In this document: one piece after another, positions 7,662 to 15,759 of the stretch
Layout: every line of letters starts with the position of its first letter
How positions within the stretch are numbered: position 1 is the stretch's first letter
NCBI GenBank assembly: GCA_025463215.1
Contig: JAOBWF010000155.1
Location: forward strand, 1-33,902
Source of the DNA: Acidobacteriota bacterium
GTDB taxonomy: Bacteria; Acidobacteriota; Vicinamibacteria; Vicinamibacterales; CAVVIG01
Direction of reading: 5' to 3'
Length of the DNA: 33,902 bases
Position numbers and translations under genes: made by a program
The notes under the pieces: model-generated
Told to the model about the DNA's origin: nothing
Database searches by the model: none
Seen by the model: only the letters and a program-made list of their open reading frames with translations

Positions 7662-9795
7662 ATTCAGCAATGGACGCCGCCATGACCCGCTCCGGCGTGG
7701 CTGGGATCGCCCGCAGATCGAAGCCGGCGTGCCGCAGCGCGTTGATCACCGCCGGCGCCGGGCCGTCGATCGGCATCTCGCCGACGCCCTTCGCGCCGAA
7801 CGGCCCGTGCTGGTACGGGTTCTCCAGCATCACCACCGTCATCGCCGGCGAGTCGAGCGTCGTCGGGATGATGTAGTTGGTGAGCGACGCGTTGGCCATG
7901 CGGCCGTCGCGCATGACGACGTCCTCGAGCAGCGCGTAGCCGAGCCCCTGGGCGCTGCCGCCCTCGATCTGACCGGTCGCGAGCATCGGGTGGATCGCCT
8001 TGCCGATTTCGTGCACGGTGAGAAACGCGATCGGCCGGACCTGCCAGGTGTCGCGATCAACCTCGAGCTCGACGACGTCGCAGCCCCAGCCGTAGCTGCC
8101 GTAGGCGTCCCCCTGATAGCTGTTGTCGTCCCATGACAGGTCGCCCGGGCGTTCGTACTCCCTGGTGATGACGAGCGGTCCGTGTTTCCGCAGGTAGTCG
8201 CGCGGCGTCATGCGGCCGAGCCGTGCGCGCATGTCTTCGGCGCAGCGTTGCAGGATCCGTCCGACCACCATACATGTGCGCGACGCGACCGTCGGCCCGC
8301 TGTCGGGCACCACCGCGGTGTCGGCGGCGTTGACGTCGATGCAGTCGTAGGGCAGGCCCAGCGTGTCGGCGACGATCTGCGCGTGCATCGTCCGCGTGCC
8401 CTGGCCGATCTCGGTGCTGGCGACGAGGATCCGCGCGCCTTTCTCGGTGAGCGCGAGCGACGCCTTCGACGCCAGCTTGACCTCGCCGGCCCCGGTAAAA
8501 CCGGAGCCGTGAAAAAACAGGGACAGCCCAAGCCCGCGATTCGTATTGGCCAACGCCCGGCGCCGCTTCTTGAAATCGGTGCGCGTGACCGCCTCGCGCA
8601 GAACCTGCAGCGCGCTGCAATCCTTGCCGAGCCGCTGGCCGGTCGCGGTGGTGTCGCCAGGGCGCAGCGCGTTGATCTCGCGCACCCGGACCGGATCGAG
8701 GCCGAGCTCCGCCGCGATCCGATCCATGTGGACTTCGACCGCGAACTGCGTCTGCGGGGCGCCGAAACCCCGAAACGCCCCGTTCGGCGGCGTGTTGGTC
8801 ATGGTGGCGCGGCCGCGGATGCGGACGTGGTCGCAGCGGTACGGGCCGCTGGCGTGAATCAGGCCACGGGACAGCACGACCGCGCTCAGCGTCGCGTAGG
8901 CGCCGCCGTCGAAGACGACGTCGACGTCCATCGCGGTCAGCCTGCCGCCGCGCGTCACGCCGGTCCGGTGCCGCACGATCGCGGGGTGACGCTTGGTGGT
9001 CGCGATCATGTCCTCGACGCGGTCATAAATCAGCTTGACCGGCCGGCCAGCCTTCCGGGCGAGCAGCGCCGCGTGCCCGGCAATCATCGACGGATACTCT
9101 TCCTTGCCGCCGAACCCGCCGCCCGTTTCGGCCTGCACGACGCGCACCTGTTCGCCGCGCAGTCCCATCAAGACCATCAGCGCGCGGTGCACGTAGTACG
9201 GGCACTGCATCGATCCGTAGACGGTGATGCCGTCGACATCGTCCGGCACGCCGTTGCCGGGCAGCGCGACCACGCCGTTCGTCTCGATGTAGAGCTGCTC
9301 CTGGTGCCCCATCCGGTACTCGCCTTCGACGACGATGTCCGCGAGCGCAAATCCTTCGTCCAGCCGTCCCTTGTCGATGGCGATGGTCTTGAACACCGTC
9401 GGCGAAGCGGCCGGATCGTAGACCGGCGCCGCTTGCACGTAGTCGATCTGCACGTCGGCGGCGGCCAGGGTCCCGCGGTCCTCATGCGCGAGCAGGAGGA
9501 TCGGCTCGGCGTAGTGGCGGATCGCGCGCTCGGCAAGGCAGGGTTGATCGTCTTCGATCAGCGCGACGATGTTGCGGCCGGGAATGTCGCGGGTGTCGAC
9601 GATGGTGAAGCCGGCGGGGTCGAAGTTGAAGCGGACGGCCGCGATCTCGCCCGCCGGAATCGTCGACCGGATCGTCCGGGCGTGAAGCATGCCGGGAAAC
9701 GACAGGTCGTCGATGTATCTGGCGGTGCCCGCGGTCTTCGACGCGCCCTCCTTGCGGAGGACGTTGCTTCCGACCGCGTGCGTCGCGCGAGGCAT
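7612..9795 (-). CDS. Xanthine dehydrogenase, molybdopterin-binding (large) subunit
   Basis: A 727-residue molybdenum hydroxylase subunit that oxidises hypoxanthine/xanthine to urate. Key motifs are HQEQLYIETNG (164-174), the cofactor loop ETGGGFGGKEEYP (223-235), NGAFRGFGAPQ (338-348) and the catalytic glutamate E673 in GVGEMP. Motifs and operon context fit a xanthine dehydrogenase better than CO dehydrogenase, whose active-site loop differs. ATG at 9795 is preceded by TATAAT at seven bases and lacks a Shine-Dalgarno. The last 17 residues are repeat-derived. Its TGA overlaps the TTG of the 2Fe-2S subunit. The subunit architecture resembles Bacillus PucCDE. Maturation factor XdhC is not in the window. 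Confidence 0.92.
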   Translation of the reverse strand: MPRATHAVGSNVLRKEGASKTAGTARYIDDLSFPGMLHARTIRSTIPAGEIAAVRFNFDPAGFTIVDTRDIPGRNIVALIEDDQPCLAERAIRHYAEPILLLAHEDRGTLAAADVQIDYVQAAPVYDPAASPTVFKTIAIDKGRLDEGFALADIVVEGEYRMGHQEQLYIETNGVVALPGNGVPDDVDGITVYGSMQCPYYVHRALMVLMGLRGEQVRVVQAETGGGFGGKEEYPSMIAGHAALLARKAGRPVKLIYDRVEDMIATTKRHPAIVRHRTGVTRGGRLTAMDVDVVFDGGAYATLSAVVLSRGLIHASGPYRCDHVRIRGRATMTNTPPNGAFRGFGAPQTQFAVEVHMDRIAAELGLDPVRVREINALRPGDTTATGQRLGKDCSALQVLREAVTRTDFKKRRRALANTNRGLGLSLFFHGSGFTGAGEVKLASKASLALTEKGARILVASTEIGQGTRTMHAQIVADTLGLPYDCIDVNAADTAVVPDSGPTVASRTCMVVGRILQRCAEDMRARLGRMTPRDYLRKHGPLVITREYERPGDLSWDDNSYQGDAYGSYGWGCDVVELEVDRDTWQVRPIAFLTVHEIGKAIHPMLATGQIEGGSAQGLGYALLEDVVMRDGRMANASLTNYIIPTTLDSPAMTVVMLENPYQHGPFGAKGVGEMPIDGPAPAVINALRHAGFDLRAIPATPERVMAASIAESTQRTSRTQGKGSSRS

Positions 9796-9802
9796 CGCGG
9801 CG

Positions 9803-9808
9803 ATTATA
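9803..9808 (-). promoter_or_regulatory. Candidate -10 box of the purine operon (near-leaderless)
   Basis: A perfect TATAAT in the 22-bp gap after the topoisomerase gene, with only seven bases between it and the large-subunit ATG. If used, the transcript would start at or next to the ATG and be leaderless. No convincing -35 is seen, and any -35 would fall in the topoisomerase 3' end. The absence of a Shine-Dalgarno for this gene fits. Confidence 0.45.
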
Positions 9809-9817
9809 CGCCGCGGC

Positions 9818-10816
9818 TCACGCCGTCTTCTTCAACCGCTTGCGGATCATCGCGGCGACGCCGGCTTCATCGGTCGGCAGCGGCTTGCCGTCCATGTAGG
9901 CGGCGAAGATCGCCGGATGGATGTAGGCCTTGCGGCAGACCGCCTTGGTGTTTCCGAGGCGGCTCGACACGCACGATATCGCCGCCATCACGTTGCGCTT
10001 GGCCTCGGTCTGCGACTTGAAGCGTGAGAGGCGCGCCAGCGCCTGCGCCGCGAGCACCGTGCCCGCCCACGTGCGGAAGTCCTTGGCGGTGAAGTCATCG
10101 CCGCTGATCTCGCGCAGATACCCGTTCACATCGTCCGAGCAGATGGTCTTGCGCTGGCCGCTGTCGTCGACATACTGGAACAGTTCGTAGCCGGGCAGGT
10201 CGCGGCACGCCTTCACGATCTTCGCGAGCCGCGGATCGTGGAGCTCGACTGCGTGGGCCACGCCGCTCTTGCCGCGGAACTCGAAGCGCACCTCGTCGCC
10301 GCGAATCTTCGCATGGCGATCGCGCATCGTCGTCAGCCCGACCGAGCCGTTGGCCCGCGCGTACTCTTCATTGCCGATGCGAATCAGGGTCTTTTCCAGC
10401 AGCTGCACCGCCGCCGCGAGCACCTTCTCGCGCGGCAGGCCTTTCTTGCGCACGTCGGCGGCGGTGCGACGGCGGATGGCGCGCAGCGCCTGGGCGAACG
10501 CCGGCAGCCGGCTGTACTTCACGTCATCGCGCATCTGCCGGAACTTGGGGTGATAGCGGTACTGCTTGCGGCCGCGGGCATCCCGCCCTGTCGCCTGCAG
10601 ATGGCCTTGCGGATCCGAGCAGATCCAGACGCTCGTCCACGCCGGCGGGATGACCAACGACTTGATGCGCGCCAGCTCGGCGGCGTCGGTGACCTTCCGT
10701 CCATCGGCACGGACGTAGCGGAAGCGGCCGGGCGCGCCGAGGCGCCGGATGCCGGGGACGCGCTCGTCACAGACGTGATGCAGGCCGGGAACGTTCGTCG
10801 TCGTGCTCTTGGCCAT
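9818..10816 (-). CDS. DNA topoisomerase IB (poxvirus type)
   Basis: A 332-residue type IB topoisomerase that relaxes supercoils through a 3'-phosphotyrosyl intermediate. The N-terminal Topoisom_I_N-like part includes IKSLVIPPAWTSVWI (51-65) and RDARGRKQYRYHP (78-90). The catalytic part includes RIGNEEYARANGSVGL (146-161), DFRTWAGT (246-253) and the nucleophile Tyr298 in CRKAYIHPAI. ATG at 10816 (MAKSTTT) is preferred over a GTG at 10855, because the extra 13 residues are unlike the family. Length is typical of bacterial members. It reads in the same direction as the Xdh genes, but its function is unrelated. Confidence 0.94.
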   Translation of the reverse strand: MAKSTTTNVPGLHHVCDERVPGIRRLGAPGRFRYVRADGRKVTDAAELARIKSLVIPPAWTSVWICSDPQGHLQATGRDARGRKQYRYHPKFRQMRDDVKYSRLPAFAQALRAIRRRTAADVRKKGLPREKVLAAAVQLLEKTLIRIGNEEYARANGSVGLTTMRDRHAKIRGDEVRFEFRGKSGVAHAVELHDPRLAKIVKACRDLPGYELFQYVDDSGQRKTICSDDVNGYLREISGDDFTAKDFRTWAGTVLAAQALARLSRFKSQTEAKRNVMAAISCVSSRLGNTKAVCRKAYIHPAIFAAYMDGKPLPTDEAGVAAMIRKRLKKTA

Positions 10817-10885
10817 CCCATCCGCGTGAGAGCAAGAATGACGCCGGGCGGCCACGGCTCATCCTTGGCGGTTGCGGGTTCCTGA

Positions 10886-12166
10886 TCACCACGCCGTCAT
10901 CGAATCTTCGAACAACGCCGCGAGCTCCTCCGGTCCGGCCGGCCGCGGCGCAAGCTTGGTCACGCGGTGCTGCGGCAGCGTGCCCTCGACGAGTGCCGGT
11001 ATGTCGGACGAGGAATAGCCAATCGCCCCGAGGCCGTTCGGCATGCGCAGCCGCTGCATGAACCAGGTGATCCGATCGGCGAGGATCTTCCCCGCGTCCT
11101 CGGGCTTCGCGCCGCTGACGTCGGCGCCGAGCGCCGCGGCCGCTTCCAGATGCCGGGCCGGGCTGGCGGCGGCCGTGAACCGGAACACCGCCGGCGCATT
11201 GAGGATCACCGACATGCCATGCGGCACGATGGCATGATCGGTGACATAGCCCGGCGCCCGGTAGCTCTTGACGTTGCCGGACACGGGGTACGACATCCCG
11301 TGCGGCAGATGGACGCCGGCGTTGCCGAAGCCGACGCCTGCATATGCCGCGGCGAGCAGCATGTTGGCGCGCGCTTCCTCGTCGCCGGTGTCGTCGAACG
11401 CGCGCACGAGATACTGGTTCACCATGCGGAGGGCCTGCATCGACCAGATGTCGCTGATCGGATTGGATCCTTGGTAGGCCGGGCGCAGCGCGGGGCGGTC
11501 CGGCAGTGGCCGCTCGGTGTACGGCAGCGCCGTGAACGACTCAACCGCGTGACTGAGAATATCGAGGCCGGTCGACGCCGCGACCTCGGGCGGCATGGTG
11601 CGGGTGTTGTCTGGATCGAGATAGCCGAGCGTCGGCTTGAGCCAGCGGTTGGCAATGCCGGTCTTCGCCTTGAGCGTCTTGTAGTCGAAGATGGCCACGC
11701 CTGTCGTCTCGCTGCCGGTCCCGGCGGTCGTCGGCACCGCGAGCAGCGGCTTCAATCTGCCGGGCACCGGCAGGCCCTTGCCGATCGGCGGGTTGACGTA
11801 GTCGAGAAAATCGGCCGGCGGATACGTCGTGTAGAGGTTGGCCGCTTTCGCGGTGTCGATCACCGAGCCGCCGCCGACCGCGACGAAGGCGTCGAACGGC
11901 CGCGCGCCGGCGAACGCAATCGCGTCGCGAAACGATTCGTCGCTCGGCTCGACGCGGACCCTGTCGTAGACAGCGTATGCAACCCCGTTCTGCTCGAGCG
12001 ATTCGAGCACCGTCCTGACCGGCGGCAGCGTCGCGATCAGCGGATCGGTCACCACCATGACGAGCTGCGCGCCCATTTCGGCGAGGTCCATGCCGACCTC
12101 GCGCGTGACCCCCACACCGAACCGGACGCTGGACACGGCCATCTCGAACGCGATGTCTTTGGTCAT
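10886..12166 (-). CDS. Hydroxyacid-oxoacid transhydrogenase-like iron alcohol dehydrogenase
   Basis: A 426-residue group III (iron-dependent) alcohol dehydrogenase. The nucleotide site is VAVGGGSVIDTAKA (95-108). Metal-binding motifs are LDILSHAVESF (201-211) and HLPHGMSYP (286-294), with a further His in DHAIVPHG. LDYVNPPIGKG and AVPTTAGTGSETTGVAIFD are features I associate with ADHFE1/HOT, which couples 4-hydroxybutyrate oxidation to 2-oxoglutarate reduction. ATG at 12166 starts the conserved region, and an in-frame start 20 codons upstream has no family support. A TATAAT lies ten bases before the ATG. Substrate assignment rests on recalled motifs, and a different alcohol substrate is possible. 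Confidence 0.82.
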   Translation of the reverse strand: MTKDIAFEMAVSSVRFGVGVTREVGMDLAEMGAQLVMVVTDPLIATLPPVRTVLESLEQNGVAYAVYDRVRVEPSDESFRDAIAFAGARPFDAFVAVGGGSVIDTAKAANLYTTYPPADFLDYVNPPIGKGLPVPGRLKPLLAVPTTAGTGSETTGVAIFDYKTLKAKTGIANRWLKPTLGYLDPDNTRTMPPEVAASTGLDILSHAVESFTALPYTERPLPDRPALRPAYQGSNPISDIWSMQALRMVNQYLVRAFDDTGDEEARANMLLAAAYAGVGFGNAGVHLPHGMSYPVSGNVKSYRAPGYVTDHAIVPHGMSVILNAPAVFRFTAAASPARHLEAAAALGADVSGAKPEDAGKILADRITWFMQRLRMPNGLGAIGYSSSDIPALVEGTLPQHRVTKLAPRPAGPEELAALFEDSMTAW

Positions 12167-12176
12167 GAGGACGCCG

Positions 12177-12182
12177 ATTATA
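12177..12182 (-). promoter_or_regulatory. Candidate -10 box of the transhydrogenase gene
   Basis: A perfect TATAAT on the minus strand, ten bases before the ATG at 12166. A weak TTGTCG lies 15 bp upstream of it. The 206-bp gap (12167-12372) between this gene and the NADH dehydrogenase has no other feature I can identify. The implied transcript would have almost no leader. Confidence 0.45.
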
Positions 12183-12372
12183 CCGGGCGTGCGGCTGCGA
12201 CAATCAGTCGCATCCGGCGAGCCCACGCGGCAGCTTCAATCACCGCGCGGTCAGGGCAGGCGGACGGGAGCGAGATCGGACCGGGATCGTCGGAAACAGG
12301 CGGCAGCAGACGAAGAACCGGGCGTTCGCGGCCGAGACCGTGGCCGAGCGAAACGGGCAGGAACCGCGACGG

Positions 12373-13659
12373 TCAGGGCCCGGGTGAAGCGGTGACGCCG
12401 CCGGTGATCAGCCGCGCGCGGCGTTGGTGTGTGAAGTACGCCCATCCCCACTCGGTCATCACGACAATGCGGTTGCGGAATCCGATCAGCCAGAAGATGT
12501 GCAGGAAAATCCAGAACAGCCAGGCGAAGAAGCCCGATATTTTCAGGCCGAAGACATCGCCGACGGCGGCGCCGCGGCCGATCGTCGCCATGATGCCGTA
12601 GTCCTTGTAGTGGAACGGCTCGAGCGGCTGTCCCGCAGCCGCCCGGCGGATGTTGCTGCCGGCCCGGGTGCCCTGCTGCATCGCGACCTGTGCGACGCCC
12701 GGCAGCGCCATCCCGTTCTCGACGAACGCGCAGAGATCGCCGACGACGAAGATCTCGGGATACGCCGCCAGCGCGAGGGTCGGCTCGGGCGCGACGCGGC
12801 CGGCGCGGTCGAGCGGCACACCGAGCGATTTCGCGATCGGCGATGCGGCGACGCCCGCGGCCCACAGCACGGTCGCGGCGGAAATCCGCTCCGTGCCGAT
12901 CGCGACGCCGTCGTCATCCACCTGGGTGACGATTGCGCCGGTCCTGACCTCCACGCCGAGACGTTCGAGCGAGCGCCGCGCCGCGACGCGCAGCGGCTCC
13001 GCGAACGGGGCCAGCACGTGGGGCCCGCCTTCGAGGAGCAGAATGCGCGCCGATTGCGGTTGAATGCGTCGGAAGTCTTCGCGCAGCGACTGCCGCGCGA
13101 TCTCGGCGAGCGCCCCGGCGAGCTCGACACCGGTCGGCCCGGCGCCGACGATGACGAAGGTCAGCAGCCGGCGTTGCGCCGCGGCATCCGTTTCCCGTTC
13201 GGCCGTCTCGAACGCGACCAGCACACGCCGCCGCATCTCGAGCGCATCGTCGAGCGTCTTCAGACCGGGCGCGCGGGGTTCCCACTCGGGATGGCCGAAG
13301 TAGGCATGCGCCGCACCCGAGGCGAGCACGAGATAGTCGTACCGAATCGACGCGCCGGCCGCGAGCACCACACGGCGCGCGGCGGGATCGATGCCGGCGA
13401 CGTCGGCGAGCAGCACCTCCACGTTCTTCTGATGCCGGAGGATCCACCGAATCGGCGAGGCGACATCCGCGGGCGACAGCGATGCCGTCGCGACCTGATA
13501 CAGCAGCGGCTGGAACAGATGATAGTTGTGGCGATCGAGCAGGGTGACGCTGACGTCCGCGCCGGCGAGCGCGCGCGCCGCATTCAAGCCGCCGAACCCG
13601 CCGCCGACAATCACGACGCGGGGTAGAGACGCGGAGGCGGGGCCGGGATCAGGATTCAC
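12373..13659 (-). CDS. ndh: NADH dehydrogenase, type II (NDH-2)
   Basis: A 428-residue single-subunit flavoprotein that passes electrons from NADH to quinone without proton pumping. The FAD dinucleotide fold is VVIVGGGFGGLNAARAL (15-31), the NADH fold is FVIVGAGPTGVELAGAL, and the FAD-closing motif is IFVVGDLCAF. The C-terminus has an amphipathic/hydrophobic segment (FFAWLFWIFLHIFWLIGF) followed by the conserved NRIVVMTEWGWAYFT, typical of membrane-attached NDH-2. The start is a GTG at 13659, 42 bp from the divergent molybdopterin oxidoreductase. No damage is visible. Confidence 0.93.
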   Translation of the reverse strand: MNPDPGPASASLPRVVIVGGGFGGLNAARALAGADVSVTLLDRHNYHLFQPLLYQVATASLSPADVASPIRWILRHQKNVEVLLADVAGIDPAARRVVLAAGASIRYDYLVLASGAAHAYFGHPEWEPRAPGLKTLDDALEMRRRVLVAFETAERETDAAAQRRLLTFVIVGAGPTGVELAGALAEIARQSLREDFRRIQPQSARILLLEGGPHVLAPFAEPLRVAARRSLERLGVEVRTGAIVTQVDDDGVAIGTERISAATVLWAAGVAASPIAKSLGVPLDRAGRVAPEPTLALAAYPEIFVVGDLCAFVENGMALPGVAQVAMQQGTRAGSNIRRAAAGQPLEPFHYKDYGIMATIGRGAAVGDVFGLKISGFFAWLFWIFLHIFWLIGFRNRIVVMTEWGWAYFTHQRRARLITGGVTASPGP

Positions 13660-13701
13660 GGTTCGTTCCTGGTTCTAAACCAGAGATATCATGGTATCCC
13701 C

Positions 13702-15759
13702 ATGACGACACCAGGCAAACCGGATCAATCGACGGGCGAACCGGCACTCGGCGGCACCACGACCGTGGTCGAAACCGCCTGCCCGCTCGACTGCCCCGAC
13801 GCCTGCAGCCTGGCCGTCACCGTCAAGCAGGGCAAGGTCGTGACGATCGACGGATCGCGCAAGAATCCGGTCACCGACGGCTACATCTGCGCCAAGGTGC
13901 GGCGATTCGGCGACCGCGTCTACGGTCCGGATCGGCTGCTCTATCCGGCGGTGCGCAGCGGGCGCAAAGGCTCCGGCCAGTTCACGCGTATCACCTGGGA
14001 TGAAGCGATCGGACTGGTGGCCTCGCGCTTCGAGAAGGCGAAAGCGGAGGCCGGCGCGGAATCGATCCTGCCGTACTCGTACGGCGGCTCGAACGGCCTG
14101 CTGACGCAGGACAACATCGACGCGCAGTTGTGGCGCCGGTACGGCACATCGCGGCTGGCGCGGACGGTGTGCGCGGCGCCGACGGGCGCGGCAAACGCCG
14201 CCCTGTACGGCAAGATGTCGTCCGTCACGTATCAGGATTATCCCGAGGCCGCACTGATCATTCTGTGGGGCGTCAACCCGTCCGCGTCCGGGATTCACAT
14301 CATCCCGTTCGTGCGCGAGGCCCAGAAGCGCGGCGCCAAGCTGATCGTGATCGATCCCCGCACCACGCCGCTGGCGAAATCGGCGGATGTCCACCTGCCG
14401 GTCAAAGCCGGCACCGACGTCGCGGTGGCGCTCGCGATGCATCGCTATCTGTTCGCCAACGGCCATGCCGACGAGGCGTTCCTGCGCGACCACACCACCG
14501 GTGCCGACACGTTGCGGGAACGGGCCGAGCCATGGCACCTGGCGCGAGCGGCGGAGGTTGCCGGCGTCGACGCCGCGGCGCTCGAGACGGTGGCGAGGAT
14601 GTACGCGGAGAGCTCGCCGGCGCTGATCCGCTGCGGCTGGGGCCTGGAGCGGAACCGCAACGGCGGCAACGCCGCGATGTCGGTGCTCGCCCTGCCGGCG
14701 GTCGGCGGCAAGTTCGGCGTCCGCGGCGGCGGCTATTCGATGAGCAACTCGGCGTCGTGGAACATCGAACGGACGTGGATCGATGCGCCCGAGCCAGCTA
14801 CGCGCATCGTGAACATGAACCATCTCGGGCGGGCGCTCACCGAGTACGACGACCCGCCGGTCAACGTCCTGTTCGTCTACAACTGCAATCCCGCCGCGAC
14901 GGTGCCGGATCAGCGCCGCATCATCAAGGGCCTCGAGCGCGAGGATCTCTTCACCGTCGTCTTCGAGCAGGTGATGACCGACACGGCGCTGTACGCGGAC
15001 CTGCTGCTGCCGAACACCACGTTCCTCGAGGCCTACGACTTCGCGAAAGGCTATGGTCCGATCAGCCTCGACCTCGGACGGCCGGTCATCGACGCGGTCG
15101 GCGAAGCGCGGCCCAATGCGGACGTCTTCGGCGAGCTGGCGGCGCGGCTGGGCGTGTTGAAGAGCAACGAGCCGAGCGGCGAACTCGATCTGATGGTCAC
15201 CGTCCTCAATACCCTGCCCGACCGGATTTCGGAACCGCTGCGCGAGGGGGCGATGCCGTCGCCGCCCGGCGGCTTCACGCCGGTGCAGTTCGTCGACGTC
15301 TTTCCGAACACCCCGGATAACAAGGTGAACCTCTTCCCCGCCGCGCTCGACGCGTCGGCGCCGATGGGCCTGTATCAGTACCAGCCCGATCCCGAGACCG
15401 CGCGCTACCCGCTGGCGCTCATCTCGCCCGCGAGCGAGCGCACGATCAGCTCGACGCTCGGCGAACTGGCGCGGCCCGACGTGCGGCTGTTGATGCATCC
15501 CGACGATGCGCGGGCGCGCGGACTGGAAGAGAACGACGTCGTCCGGATCTTCAACGACCTCGGCGAGGTGCACTGCCCGCTGACGGTGGCGCCCTCGATC
15601 CGACCCGGAACGATCAGCCTGCCGAAGGGCATCTGGCGCCGCAGCACGCGCAACAACTCCACCGGCACGGCGCTCGTGCCGGACACGCTCACCGACCTGG
15701 GCGGCGGCGCATGCTTCAACGACGCGCGGGTGCAGGTCGCGTCGCTGGCGAACGCCTAG
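13702..15759 (+). CDS. Molybdopterin oxidoreductase (DMSO reductase superfamily)
   Basis: A 685-residue Mo/W-bisPGD enzyme related to formate dehydrogenase-like and BisC-type proteins. The N-terminal 4Fe-4S motif is C27-x3-C31-x3-C35-x27-C63 (CPLDCPDACS...GYICAK). The central catalytic domain includes ILWGVNPSASG, VIDPRTTPLAKSADVHLPVKAGTD and VYNCNPAATVPD. The C-terminal molydop-binding domain includes LISPASERTISSTL and VRIFNDLGEVHCPL. There is no twin-arginine signal, so it is predicted cytoplasmic. The substrate is unknown. ATG at 13702 is 42 bp from the divergent NDH-2 gene. Its TAG stop shares a CTAG tetranucleotide with the converging tamB stop, so no terminator lies between the two genes. 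Confidence 0.88.
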   Translation: MTTPGKPDQSTGEPALGGTTTVVETACPLDCPDACSLAVTVKQGKVVTIDGSRKNPVTDGYICAKVRRFGDRVYGPDRLLYPAVRSGRKGSGQFTRITWDEAIGLVASRFEKAKAEAGAESILPYSYGGSNGLLTQDNIDAQLWRRYGTSRLARTVCAAPTGAANAALYGKMSSVTYQDYPEAALIILWGVNPSASGIHIIPFVREAQKRGAKLIVIDPRTTPLAKSADVHLPVKAGTDVAVALAMHRYLFANGHADEAFLRDHTTGADTLRERAEPWHLARAAEVAGVDAAALETVARMYAESSPALIRCGWGLERNRNGGNAAMSVLALPAVGGKFGVRGGGYSMSNSASWNIERTWIDAPEPATRIVNMNHLGRALTEYDDPPVNVLFVYNCNPAATVPDQRRIIKGLEREDLFTVVFEQVMTDTALYADLLLPNTTFLEAYDFAKGYGPISLDLGRPVIDAVGEARPNADVFGELAARLGVLKSNEPSGELDLMVTVLNTLPDRISEPLREGAMPSPPGGFTPVQFVDVFPNTPDNKVNLFPAALDASAPMGLYQYQPDPETARYPLALISPASERTISSTLGELARPDVRLLMHPDDARARGLEENDVVRIFNDLGEVHCPLTVAPSIRPGTISLPKGIWRRSTRNNSTGTALVPDTLTDLGGGACFNDARVQVASLANA

